Shown here piece by piece: positions 52,034 through 60,662 of a stretch of DNA of 64,000 nt. Source of the stretch: Mangrovibacterium marinum (GTDB taxonomy: Bacteria > Bacteroidota > Bacteroidia > Bacteroidales > Prolixibacteraceae); NCBI RefSeq assembly GCF_003046625.1, contig NZ_QAAD01000017.1, forward strand, positions 30,569-94,568, in the 5' to 3' direction. Every line of letters begins with the position of its first letter. Positions within the stretch are counted from its first letter, which is position 1. Made by a program: the position numbers and the translations under genes. The notes under the pieces are model-generated. The model saw only the letters and a list, made by a program, of their open reading frames with translations, searched no databases and was not told where the DNA came from.

Positions 52034-54403
52034 TTAAAATTTGAAGTTTGCAGTTAATTCAAATGTTCTGGGGCGAATACCACTGGCTACAATTTTACGC
52101 CCGATATAACTTGACGCATCGGTAATTTGGTCACCTCCAACCAAAGCACCTTTCACCCCGCGCTGATTCAGGAAGTTCACAACCTGGAACTTCAAGGTAA
52201 CATTACGACTCACGTTGTAATCAACACCGCCGAAATTCTCCCACCAGCCGTTGTAAAAAATGGTATTAGTTTTATTGGCCTGTTGCTCTCCAAAGTACCG
52301 GAAACTTGCCCAAAGACGAACATCACGGTTAAACAAGAAGTAGCTGCCATCAATCTCGGCCAACACTTTCGACAGGTCCGGAATTACCTTGTTGCTGTAA
52401 TCGTAGTTTTGGACACTGTTGTTGAAATGCGTGCTATAAGCGTAGTTTTTATATTTCGGATTTTGCAAGGTAAACAACAGGTGTAAATTGAAATTTTTGA
52501 AGGGCTCGGAGATAATATCCGTGCTCCATCCCATGGTCTCGATATCGTAGAAAATTGGATAGACTCGCTCTGATTCACCGGCAGCATTCGTAATCGTTTC
52601 TTCTGCGATATTATTCTGTTTTTTAATCCGGGTTATTTTCGACACAAGGCTAAACAGCTTCCCGTGGTTCCAGTAAATACCACCACCGAAATTGGTAACA
52701 ACTAAGTTTTTGTCTTTGGCTATGTTTTCTGCTCCATCATCACCCCTTTCCCAATAACGATTGTACCAGGAATTATAGGTTGCATCGCCCAAAAGCCCAA
52801 ACTCGTTCGTTAGTTTCACAACCGCATTGCCAATAAATACCCGGTTGTATTTGTTTTTAAATTTTTCGGTATACAAACGATCCTGCACAAACTCATTTGG
52901 GTAAATATTTCTTGTCACCTCATCATTCTCATGCTCAATTCGGGCTCCCAAACCAAAATTAAAACGCTTACCAACAGAAAAATCGTCCGAAAAATACAAA
53001 GCTGTTTTACTATAGGTATTGTCGCTATAAGTTCCGGCAACAGCTAGACCTCCGTTTGTGGGGTTGGTTACCGGATAATAACTTGTTCCCATACCGTAGG
53101 CACTCAAATCCATGGCGTAAATACGGTTCAACAAACGAGGATTTGGCTCCACTGTTTGATAATATACGGCACTATTATAAATAATTGGGGCACTGTAATA
53201 CTGGTAGGTAAACCCGCCACGAAGATCGTGATTCTTGAATTTTTTAGACAATTCGGCCCGCGCTGTAAATGTTTTTATATCAACCTGTGGATAATACTGC
53301 GTAGAAACCAGCTGAACTGAACCATCATAAGCCTCACCGGTATATCCATAAGCACCAGTTGTACCATCAACGCTCCCTTGCGTACCATAGATCGTATACA
53401 GTTCGGTCGCATCACGATCGGATGCTTCCGAGATATTAATACTTAGCGGATACTGGAGTGTTAGTGCCGCTTTTGATTGCATATACATGGTAGAGTAGGT
53501 TAGTTTCATTTTATTTTTAAAACGATGCTCGCCGTTAAAATAAAATGCGTCAGTCAGGTTTCGGGAAGCGTCATCACTGGTTATGTCTCCCATTTTTGCC
53601 TCGCCGGTATTATAGTCAAAGTATGGGAACAAGCCACTTCCCAGAATATAGGAATCCTGCCCTAACCGGAATCCGTCAACTTCTTCTGTTTCACCATTTC
53701 CTTTATACACAAAGGGCGAGTAACCTCCCATCACGTAAGGTTTTACATCGGCATGCTTATACAAAAAGGCAAAACTACCGCTCTTATATCGCTTGTTGAT
53801 ACCAGCTTTAATAAAAGTCGCTTCTTCTGTATAAGTTGTATACTTCAGATTAGCTCCCGATCCGCGTTCAAAGTTTTGGTATCCGCTTAAGGTATATCCC
53901 CATCCCTTCTTGCCTATCGGACCTGAAACGTTTGCATCGTACCGCACGGTTCCGTAATTTGTGGTATAAACTGATGCATAGCCCTTAAACTTGCGGCCTG
54001 CCTGGCGGTCAGTCGATGTTACCATATATCCAACCTTACCAAAAGTCAGTGCTCCCTCCTGGAAGGACATTAAGCCAATCGGGCCAATGCTATTATCGTA
54101 TCGCCATGCAGTTGTTGGCATTTGTGTCCAAAAGGAATACACAACCGGGAGATCGTTTTCCAAAATAAGAATATCTCCCTGAAAGGGAAGGCCAATGTTT
54201 AATTGACGGGGCATTGTAGCACTTTCAGCACTTAACATCACATTGCGGTTATTTTCTTCTTTCTTACTGATAACCACCGTTGAATCTGCTGTTTCAGCTG
54301 AATTACTCTCGTGGCTACGGGCAACTACTGGCAGCCCCATGGCCAATAGACCAGCCAGAATTACAACTCGATTCATTTGAATCTTCAAAAACGTCATTCT
54401 CAT
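52034..54403 (-). CDS. TonB-dependent outer-membrane receptor without SusD partner
   Basis: 789 residues from 54403; the Met at 54376 (MNRVVILAGLLAMGLPVVA) gives a cleaner signal peptide and may be the true start. There is no carboxypeptidase-like N-terminal domain as in SusC. A compact plug (about 65-150, with LPFQGDILILENDLPVVYSF) precedes a beta-barrel with many aromatic strand ends and the terminal ELTANFKF. It is shorter than SusC proteins (about 1000 residues) and no SusD gene follows, so it resembles receptors for small ligands. It probably starts the operon containing the small protein, GH106, GH3 and SDR genes. Repeated palindromes lie 33-96 bases upstream, between it and a divergent Nudix-type regulator gene. 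Confidence 0.85.
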   Translation of the reverse strand: MRMTFLKIQMNRVVILAGLLAMGLPVVARSHESNSAETADSTVVISKKEENNRNVMLSAESATMPRQLNIGLPFQGDILILENDLPVVYSFWTQMPTTAWRYDNSIGPIGLMSFQEGALTFGKVGYMVTSTDRQAGRKFKGYASVYTTNYGTVRYDANVSGPIGKKGWGYTLSGYQNFERGSGANLKYTTYTEEATFIKAGINKRYKSGSFAFLYKHADVKPYVMGGYSPFVYKGNGETEEVDGFRLGQDSYILGSGLFPYFDYNTGEAKMGDITSDDASRNLTDAFYFNGEHRFKNKMKLTYSTMYMQSKAALTLQYPLSINISEASDRDATELYTIYGTQGSVDGTTGAYGYTGEAYDGSVQLVSTQYYPQVDIKTFTARAELSKKFKNHDLRGGFTYQYYSAPIIYNSAVYYQTVEPNPRLLNRIYAMDLSAYGMGTSYYPVTNPTNGGLAVAGTYSDNTYSKTALYFSDDFSVGKRFNFGLGARIEHENDEVTRNIYPNEFVQDRLYTEKFKNKYNRVFIGNAVVKLTNEFGLLGDATYNSWYNRYWERGDDGAENIAKDKNLVVTNFGGGIYWNHGKLFSLVSKITRIKKQNNIAEETITNAAGESERVYPIFYDIETMGWSTDIISEPFKNFNLHLLFTLQNPKYKNYAYSTHFNNSVQNYDYSNKVIPDLSKVLAEIDGSYFLFNRDVRLWASFRYFGEQQANKTNTIFYNGWWENFGGVDYNVSRNVTLKFQVVNFLNQRGVKGALVGGDQITDASSYIGRKIVASGIRPRTFELTANFKF

Positions 54404-54435
54404 AAAATCAGGTTTAAGTTTGAATTAGAATTTCC

Positions 54436-54458
54436 TATTCCGTAATTTTTACGCAATA
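54436..54458. promoter_or_regulatory. palindromic operator candidate 1
   Basis: Halves TATTCCGTAA and TTACGCAATA around TTT; one mismatch from a perfect 10-base inverted repeat of TATTCCGTAA. It lies 33 bases upstream of the receptor's outer start (54403). The 19-base core CTATTCCGTAATTTTTACG is exactly repeated at 54476-54494. Confidence 0.65.
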
Positions 54459-54476
54459 TTAATCATCCAATTGCAC

Positions 54477-54499
54477 TATTCCGTAATTTTTACGTATTA
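54477..54499. promoter_or_regulatory. palindromic operator candidate 2
   Basis: Same left half and TTT centre as candidate 1, with right half TTACGTATTA. Its start is 41 bases from that of candidate 1, close to four helical turns, so two bound dimers would sit on the same DNA face. Confidence 0.65.
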
Positions 54500-54798
54500 A
54501 ATGTCGAATTCCTGCCGTACAACATATTTCCCGGCTTCGCCTAATTCTTATTACTTTAATAAACGACAGGTCTCTCTGCCCTCTTTAAATTCCACTATAC
54601 CGTCCACTTAGCAACCATCCTTCATTTTTACGCTAACGGCTAATCAATAGACTTACACGAAATAAGCCGTCCTTCTTAATCGATCGTTAAAATGCCTTTG
54701 AGCTGGATAGCGAACAAAAAACACAGATGATTCCGGGGAATCTCCAACAGGGATGAGAGACTGCTGTTGAATTGTTGATTGGGGCTGCTCTCTTTCTT

Positions 54799-54830
54799 CG
54801 ACTCACGACTCACGACTCACGACTCACGAC
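54799..54830. repeat. tandem repeat of the heptamer CACGACT
   Basis: CGACT is followed by three full copies of CACGACT and a final CACGAC (about 4.5 units). It is non-coding. Uniform copies suggest slippage-prone, recently expanded DNA. Confidence 0.8.
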
Positions 54831-55064
54831 TGGATATTGAAATGTTGAATTATTGAACCGCTGATTGGGGATACTTCGAAACAACAAATACCTTCGCACC
54901 TCGGCGTCTTGGCGTTCATCGACTTTTACCGAAAACAGACAGGTTTCGACAAAATAAGTCTTTGCGCTAGGTTGAAGCTGAACCGATATTCAAAGGCGTC
55001 CCCGATGCGGTTGAAAACCACATCACCCGAAGAGACTTTTACAAAAAAATAGTAACATGCATCC

Positions 55065-55087
55065 TAATACGTTATAATTACGGAATA
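55065..55087. promoter_or_regulatory. palindromic operator candidate 3, upstream of the regulator
   Basis: Left half TAATACGTTA, centre TAA, right half TTACGGAATA; the right half is the exact reverse complement of the left half of candidates 1 and 2. It covers the expected -33 region of the regulator's promoter candidate, which fits negative autoregulation. Confidence 0.6.
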
Positions 55088-55093
55088 AATATT

Positions 55094-55101
55094 TACCTTT
55101 G
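55094..55101 (+). promoter_or_regulatory. candidate -7 element for the Nudix-type regulator gene
   Basis: TACCTTTG matches TAnnTTTG exactly. It begins 7 bases after operator candidate 3 and implies a leader of about 140 bases before the ATG at 55250. Confidence 0.5.
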
Positions 55102-55249
55102 GCTACTTCAAGGCTTAACAAGCCAGCATTTATGAAACGAGCATGTTGCTTCGCACTCAAATACCAATAGAAATAGTTCTCAGCAACATCCGAGTTTCCT
55201 GTCTACCAACAAGCAGACAGCAGATGAACAGAAATCAATTTATTGACGG

Positions 55250-56023
55250 ATGAAAATTGAAATAAAAGATTTAATACAGGACGGCCCCAAGTACGTATTG
55301 CCAAACATATCGGTCGACAGCGTCATTTTTGGCTACCACGAAAAAGAGCTAAAAGTGTTATTACAGCGTCCTCAGGGAATCAGCAAATGGATGCTTCCGG
55401 GAGGTTACGTACACCGGGATGAAACCATCAAGCAAGCGGCAGAACGAGTCGTTAAAAACAGAACTGGGCTGGACAGACTCTTTTTAAATCAATTCCAATC
55501 CTTCGGAACTCCAACAAGAACCAAAGACTCTGAGTTGACTCCAGCGCTATTTGCTGAAATCAACCAAATGGAGCTGGATGAAAACCATTGGATGTTCGAC
55601 TATTTTGTCTCCATCGGGTTTTACTCACTAACCGAATTTTCAAAGGTTGTTCCCAGTGGCGAGTTTTACCTCGAAGAATGTACCTGGTGGAATATTGGGG
55701 ATCTGCCAAGCTTACTTTACGACCACCAAGAGATAATTGAAGCAGCCTTAAAGGCCCTTCGCTTGCACATCTACCATTATCCGATCGGTTACGAGCTACT
55801 TCCTGAGAAATTTACCCTTCCGGAAATCCATTCCTTATACGAAACAATTCTCGATAAAACATTCGACAGCCGAAATTTCGGAAAGAAACTCATCGCGACC
55901 GGCATCATCAAAAAATTGGATGAAAGACGAAATATTGGAGCACATCGCGCTCCCTTCCTTTATGTCTTCGACATGGAAAACTACAATCAAGCGCTGGAAA
56001 ACGGCTATGCTCTTTTTGTTTAG
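55250..56023 (+). CDS. Nudix-fold transcriptional regulator (NrtR/AraR type), degenerate Nudix box
   Basis: 257 residues: a Nudix domain (about 15-160) followed by a winged-helix DNA-binding domain (about 175-255; FTLPEIHSLYETILDKTFDSRNFGKKL is the NrtR-type wHTH). The Nudix box G-x5-E-x7-REUxEExGU begins properly (Gly52, Glu58, Arg66) but the three catalytic Glu are replaced by Val67, Asn70 and Arg71, so hydrolase activity is probably lost and the domain should serve as ligand sensor. In Bacteroidota, relatives such as AraR respond to L-arabinose or other sugars. It is transcribed away from the TonB receptor gene with shared palindromic sites between, so it probably controls that operon and itself. 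Its ligand cannot be read from sequence. Confidence 0.85.
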   Translation: MKIEIKDLIQDGPKYVLPNISVDSVIFGYHEKELKVLLQRPQGISKWMLPGGYVHRDETIKQAAERVVKNRTGLDRLFLNQFQSFGTPTRTKDSELTPALFAEINQMELDENHWMFDYFVSIGFYSLTEFSKVVPSGEFYLEECTWWNIGDLPSLLYDHQEIIEAALKALRLHIYHYPIGYELLPEKFTLPEIHSLYETILDKTFDSRNFGKKLIATGIIKKLDERRNIGAHRAPFLYVFDMENYNQALENGYALFV

Positions 56024-56472
56024 AACCTAACACTGCATTTTCATTATCCTGACGTGCTGCGGCAACGATAAAAACCGAAGAAGTTTGGCCCCTAAGGCAA
56101 GCACAGCTGGAACGGCTGTCCTGCTATCCGCCACAAGGTTTACACAACCAGGCACGAAATGCGATTATCTTTGTACTTGCCTTAAGACGATGTTCAACAA
56201 AACAAGACAGCCCCTCGGGGCACAAAGCGTATCCGAACAAGCCCTTCACAAATCTGCAACTTGATTGGGCTCGCTGCTGAAACGGCCGAAACAATTGAAC
56301 CGAACTTCACCAGTTGCGCCCACAACGCCTCCACTTCAACGCTTTCCCCGCACTAACTTCGATCTCCTATTTTCAAACTTCAAACGCGATTTTTTCCGCT
56401 TCGCGCACTTTTTCAGGCTATCGCTTGCCGCGCGCGTTAGTTTTGGCCGTAAAATGATTAATGTTCAAAACT
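56024..56472. other. 449-base non-coding region upstream of the efflux operon
   Basis: No gene is recognised. It contains a TATCTTTG -7 element (56166-56173), a spaced inverted repeat CTAAGGCAAG (56092-56101) with CTTGCCTTA (56177-56185), and a small palindrome GCCCCTCGGGGC near 56210-56221. The final 120 bases show a run of CG-rich and AT-rich alternation without clear structure. Confidence 0.5.
56166..56173 (+). promoter_or_regulatory. candidate -7 element upstream of RND operon
   Basis: TATCTTTG is a perfect TAnnTTTG. No TTTG lies at the standard -33 distance (TTTA is 23 bases upstream). If used, the leader before the adaptor gene would be about 290 bases. Confidence 0.35.
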
Positions 56473-57510
56473 ATGAGAAAAATTTTTATTGGATTAAGCC
56501 TGTTACTGAGCGGCTCACTGGCCCTGAGTTCATGCAGTGAAAAAAAACAGACCGAAGCCAGCCCACGATATGTGAAGGTTACCAATGTCGGTTCTGCCAG
56601 CAAAGTTGAAAGCTATTCATTCAGCGGCCAAATTCACGAGAAAAACGAGATCAACCTGGCCTTTAAGGTAGGCGGGCAACTTGAAAAACTCCTGGTAAAC
56701 GAAGGTGACTATGTAGCTAAAGGCCAACTAATAGCCGAGGTCGACTCGCGCGACTACCTGGTTCGCCTGGATGCCGCCAAAGCCCAATACATGCAAGCCA
56801 AGAGCGAATACGAACGCTACCAACAGCTATACGACCGCAAAAAATTGCCCGTGAACACACTCGATAAACTGAAGGCTGCCTATCTGGCAACCAAAAGCAA
56901 CTTCGATGCTGCCCAAAACGCCGTGAACGACACGCAGCTAAAAGCTCCGTTCAGCGGCTATGTCTTTCAGCGCACCGTGGCAAACTACGATAACATTGCG
57001 CCCGGGCAAACCATTGTTACGGTAATTGATGTCAGCAGCCTGGAAGTTCGCTTCAACATCTCGGGTAACCTGCTGAGAGCGGTTCAGCATGCCGACAGTA
57101 TCCGTTGCGATTTTTCGGTTGAAGGCTTCAACAATGTGCCGGCAAAACTATTGGCCATCAACCAAAAGGCCAACACAACCGACCAATACGAGGTCCGCGC
57201 ACAGCTGCAGGCCCAGTCGCTCCACCTGAAACCGGGTATGACGGCAAAAATTCGGGTCACCGATCACCTGGAAAGTGCCCAACCCATGACCGTGCCGGTT
57301 GGCGCCGTGTTTTATAAAGCCAATCAGCCCCGGGTATGGACTGTTGACCAAAGTAACATGAAAGTAAAAAGCACGCCTGTAAAACTGGGCAACCTGCGCG
57401 AAAACGGACAGATTGAAGTGCTTAACGGAATTTCGGACAAAGAGCCGGTTGTTATTGCCGGGGTAAACAGTTTAGTCGAAAACCAAGAAGTGAAAATCCT
57501 AAATCTCTAA
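56473..57510 (+). CDS. RND efflux periplasmic adaptor (membrane fusion) lipoprotein
   Basis: 345 residues from the ATG at 56473 (an ATG four codons earlier is possible). Signal peptide with lipobox Cys (ALSSC), then barrel-sandwich/biotinyl-lipoyl-like halves (about 45-80, GGQLEKLLVNEGDYVAKGQLIAEVD, and about 150-180, LKAPFSGYVF), a short alpha-hairpin between them (about 85-145), a beta-barrel domain and a membrane-proximal domain to the C terminus. It links the inner-membrane RND pump with the outer-membrane channel. The pump gene starts 16 bases after its stop. Confidence 0.9.
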   Translation: MRKIFIGLSLLLSGSLALSSCSEKKQTEASPRYVKVTNVGSASKVESYSFSGQIHEKNEINLAFKVGGQLEKLLVNEGDYVAKGQLIAEVDSRDYLVRLDAAKAQYMQAKSEYERYQQLYDRKKLPVNTLDKLKAAYLATKSNFDAAQNAVNDTQLKAPFSGYVFQRTVANYDNIAPGQTIVTVIDVSSLEVRFNISGNLLRAVQHADSIRCDFSVEGFNNVPAKLLAINQKANTTDQYEVRAQLQAQSLHLKPGMTAKIRVTDHLESAQPMTVPVGAVFYKANQPRVWTVDQSNMKVKSTPVKLGNLRENGQIEVLNGISDKEPVVIAGVNSLVENQEVKILNL

Positions 57511-57525
57511 CGACGAATTACCATC

Positions 57526-60500
57526 ATGCTTCAGAAAATACTCTCGCAAAAAGCGATGCTCAGCTTCGTGTTTTTTGCGCTCATTATCGGGGGAATCCTT
57601 TCATTCGACAGCTTGCCCAAACTCGAAGATCCGGAGATTCCGGTAAAAGCCGCCGCCATCATGACGGCCTATCCCGGGGCCAGTGCCGAAGAAGTTGAAA
57701 AAGAAGTAACTGATGTGCTGGAAAAAGCACTTCAACGACTGGAAAACATCGACTACATCGACTCCAGATCTCTTCCGGGGATGTCGCAAATCACCGTAAA
57801 CATTAAAACAGGCACCAAGACCAAAGATTTACCCCAGCTGTGGGATCACCTTCGCCGAAAAATACACGATGCGGAAGGCGACTTGCCACAAGGGGCATAC
57901 AGCCCGGTTATTAATGATGATTTCGGCGATGTCTCCGGAATATTCCTGGCCATCACAAACGATGGTTACGACCCCATCGAGTTTCGCCGGATTGTTGAAA
58001 ATGCCAAGCAACAACTGCTGACCGTCAAAGGGGTAAAACGGATCGAAGAATTTGGGGCAACACAGCAAGTTGTCAACATTAAGTTCGATAACGATTATTT
58101 CGCCACCTTCGGCATTAATCCGGGAATGATCTTTCAATTTTTCAACGACCAGGGCAAACTGGTCAACCCCGGAACGGTGAAAGCCGGCGACGAGCGGATC
58201 CGCATCAATATTGGTAACAAATTTCAAAGCCTGGATGAAATCCGCAATTTCGAAGTAAAACTTCCTAACGGAAACCGCTATCGTTTGGGCGACATTGCCA
58301 CCGTAACCAAAGAGGATCAGGATCCTTACTATACCAAGCTCAAATACAACGGCAAGGAAGCAATGAGCCTGGCCCTGTCGATGGAAAAAGGCGGAAATAT
58401 CATGAAGCTTGGCGAGGCCGTTGAAGCCGAGCTGGCACAAATACAAAAACAACTCCCCGTTGGGATCGACGTTCATCCCATTTTCTACCAACACGACAAG
58501 GTCGATGAATCGATCAACAATTTTGTGGTAAACCTGATTGAATCGGTATTGATTGTGATCGTAGTTCTGCTGCTTGCCATGGGTTTACGGGCCGGCCTGT
58601 TGATTGCCAGCGGTTTGCTTTTCACCATTCTGGCAACGTTTATCGGGATGAACATTTTTGGCGTGGAACTGCACCGCGTGTCCCTGGCAGCTATCATTAT
58701 TGCCATGGGGATGCTGGTGGATAATGCCATCGTTGTGGCCGACGGGATCTTAGTGGACATGAGCCGCGGCATGGAGCGCTCCAAGGCCTTCATCAACGCC
58801 GCCATCAAATCGGCCGTTCCCTTGCTGGGCGCCACGCTGGTGGCCATTCTGGCCTTTATGCCTCTGGCGTTTAACACCACCGGGGCCGGCGAATTTCTGC
58901 GTCCGCTCTTCTATGTGCTGGCCATCTCGCTCTTCGTCAGTTGGATTCTGGCCATGATCCAAACGCCCTTCATGGCGCAGTATTTTTACCGGGAAAAGAA
59001 AAAGAAACCGGGCGAGCAAAAAGAAGCCATGTCCGGAAGTTTTTACCGCTTCTCCAAACAAACCATCCAATATGCCCTTTGGCACAAAACACTGGTAACC
59101 ATCACCGTTGCAATCATCTTGGTTCTCTCATTCTGGGCCTTCGGATTTGCAAAAATGGATTTCTTCCCTACGGCAACCTCCGACCAGTTTATTCTGGAAT
59201 ACCGACTGCCACAGGGAAAAGATATCACAACGGTTGAACACGACCTGGACGAAATTTACAAGCATATCAGCCAATGGGACGAAATTAACTATGTGGTGAC
59301 ATCGCTCGGGGCAACACCTGCGCGCTATACCCTGATGCGTCCGATGAACTCGCTGAGCTCCTGCTACGGTGAATTGATTGTCGCCCTGAAAGACAAAGAA
59401 TTTGATTTCGAAATCCGCGACCGCTTGCAGCATTATGTCAGCGAAAACTACCCACAGGCCGAAGCCCGCGTGCGCACTTACCAAGCCATTGGCGGTGACT
59501 ATAAAATTGAAGTCAAATTCGCCGGACCCGATCCTGAAGTGCTTCGCCAATTGGCCGATCAGGCACAAAGCATTATGCGCGCTAACCCTCACTCTGCATT
59601 TGTCACCAACGACTGGCGTAACCGCGAGAAGGTGCTCAGTCCGGTTTACTCGCAGGAAAAGGCCCGCGGCTTGATGATCAATCGCAGCGACGTAGCCAAC
59701 GCCCTGGCTATAGCCACTACAGGAACACCTGTTGGTGTTTTTCACGATGGCGAATACCAAATTCCGGTGATGCTCCGACTGAAAAAGACCTTGAATGACG
59801 ACATCAGCTTATTACCAACCATTCCTGTCTGGTCAAGCAATTCGCAAACCAGTGTCAACCTCTCTCAGCTCACCGATTCCATTACAATGATCGGGGACAA
59901 CTCCATCATCCGCCGATACGACGGACAACGGGCCATCCGAGCGCAGTGCGACGCTGCCGCGGGCTATACGGCAACTGAGGTACTAAATGAGATTAAACCG
60001 GCAATCGATCAAATTGAATTACCCCAAGGATATACCATTGAATGGTTGGGTGAAGTGAAAACGAGCAAGGAAGCCAACGACGGGCTAGCCGAGAATTTTC
60101 CGCTGGCCATGCTTTTGATGATCATCATCGTTATTGGCTTGTTCAATAACTTCCGCCAGCCCGTGATCATCTTCCTGATTATGCCACTCGCCTTCATCGG
60201 GGTAATTATTGGCGTTCTGGTAACCAACACCCCATTCGGCTTTTTCTCCATTGTCGGCACCCTCGGGCTAATGGGGATGATGATTAAAAATGCAGTGGTT
60301 CTGCTCGACGAAATCAACATTCAGATTGGAGAAGGAAAAGACCAGCTGCAAGCCATTGTCGACTCCACCGTCTCGCGTGTGCGCCCGGTGATGATGGCCT
60401 CGCTGACCACCATACTGGGGATGTTCCCGCTGCTGTGGGACGAAATGTTTAAAACCATGGCCGTAGTCATCATGTTCGGGCTGCTGGTTGGAACACTCAT

Positions 60501-60579
60501 CACCCTGCTGGTTGTACCAGTACTGTATGCGATGTTTTATAAGATAAATACCAGACAATTACATCCTGTTCAGAAGTAA
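57526..60579 (+). CDS. RND-family efflux permease (AcrB/MdtB-like)
   Basis: 1017 residues, the usual length of RND permeases. N-terminal transmembrane helix (about 10-28), periplasmic loop with AYPGASAEEVEKEVTDVLEKAL, a block of helices (about 330-530; GMLVDNAIVVADGI includes the conserved Asp motif of TM4), second periplasmic domain, then helices from about 855 to 1005 (LGLMGMMIKNAVVLLDEI). It is a proton-driven trimeric exporter of the inner membrane; the substrate class (drugs, dyes, detergents or metals) cannot be decided. It is followed by a 12-base stem-loop and the TolC-like gene. Confidence 0.93.
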   Translation: MLQKILSQKAMLSFVFFALIIGGILSFDSLPKLEDPEIPVKAAAIMTAYPGASAEEVEKEVTDVLEKALQRLENIDYIDSRSLPGMSQITVNIKTGTKTKDLPQLWDHLRRKIHDAEGDLPQGAYSPVINDDFGDVSGIFLAITNDGYDPIEFRRIVENAKQQLLTVKGVKRIEEFGATQQVVNIKFDNDYFATFGINPGMIFQFFNDQGKLVNPGTVKAGDERIRINIGNKFQSLDEIRNFEVKLPNGNRYRLGDIATVTKEDQDPYYTKLKYNGKEAMSLALSMEKGGNIMKLGEAVEAELAQIQKQLPVGIDVHPIFYQHDKVDESINNFVVNLIESVLIVIVVLLLAMGLRAGLLIASGLLFTILATFIGMNIFGVELHRVSLAAIIIAMGMLVDNAIVVADGILVDMSRGMERSKAFINAAIKSAVPLLGATLVAILAFMPLAFNTTGAGEFLRPLFYVLAISLFVSWILAMIQTPFMAQYFYREKKKKPGEQKEAMSGSFYRFSKQTIQYALWHKTLVTITVAIILVLSFWAFGFAKMDFFPTATSDQFILEYRLPQGKDITTVEHDLDEIYKHISQWDEINYVVTSLGATPARYTLMRPMNSLSSCYGELIVALKDKEFDFEIRDRLQHYVSENYPQAEARVRTYQAIGGDYKIEVKFAGPDPEVLRQLADQAQSIMRANPHSAFVTNDWRNREKVLSPVYSQEKARGLMINRSDVANALAIATTGTPVGVFHDGEYQIPVMLRLKKTLNDDISLLPTIPVWSSNSQTSVNLSQLTDSITMIGDNSIIRRYDGQRAIRAQCDAAAGYTATEVLNEIKPAIDQIELPQGYTIEWLGEVKTSKEANDGLAENFPLAMLLMIIIVIGLFNNFRQPVIIFLIMPLAFIGVIIGVLVTNTPFGFFSIVGTLGLMGMMIKNAVVLLDEINIQIGEGKDQLQAIVDSTVSRVRPVMMASLTTILGMFPLLWDEMFKTMAVVIMFGLLVGTLITLLVVPVLYAMFYKINTRQLHPVQK

Positions 60580-60610
60580 GTGAACAACAGAAAACCAACA
60601 ATTAAACAAG

Positions 60611-60643
60611 GCACACAATCGCGCAACACAAGCGATTGTGTGC
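60611..60643 (+). other. perfect 12-base stem-loop between permease and channel genes
   Basis: GCACACAATCGC (60611-60622) and GCGATTGTGTGC (60632-60643) are exact reverse complements with a 9-base loop. No T-run follows directly. It may act as an mRNA-processing or stability element giving the channel gene different expression from the pump. Confidence 0.6.
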
Positions 60644-60662
60644 ATCTTTAACGCGTAAAAAG

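Larger units (their letters stand above)
54404..55249. other. 846-base divergent intergenic region with operators and repeats
   Basis: This lies between the TonB receptor (minus) and the Nudix-type regulator (plus). It contains two near-identical palindromic sites (54436-54458 and 54477-54499), degenerate half-sites near 54595-54603 and 54624-54633, a segment (54728-54756) resembling 12563-12592, a heptamer tandem repeat (54799-54830), a third palindromic site (55065-55087) and a promoter candidate for the regulator. No gene is apparent. Confidence 0.7.

Noticed and set aside
54799..54830. Repeat considered as a CRISPR remnant
   Set aside because: Seven-base units without spacers and no cas genes; a simple tandem repeat.
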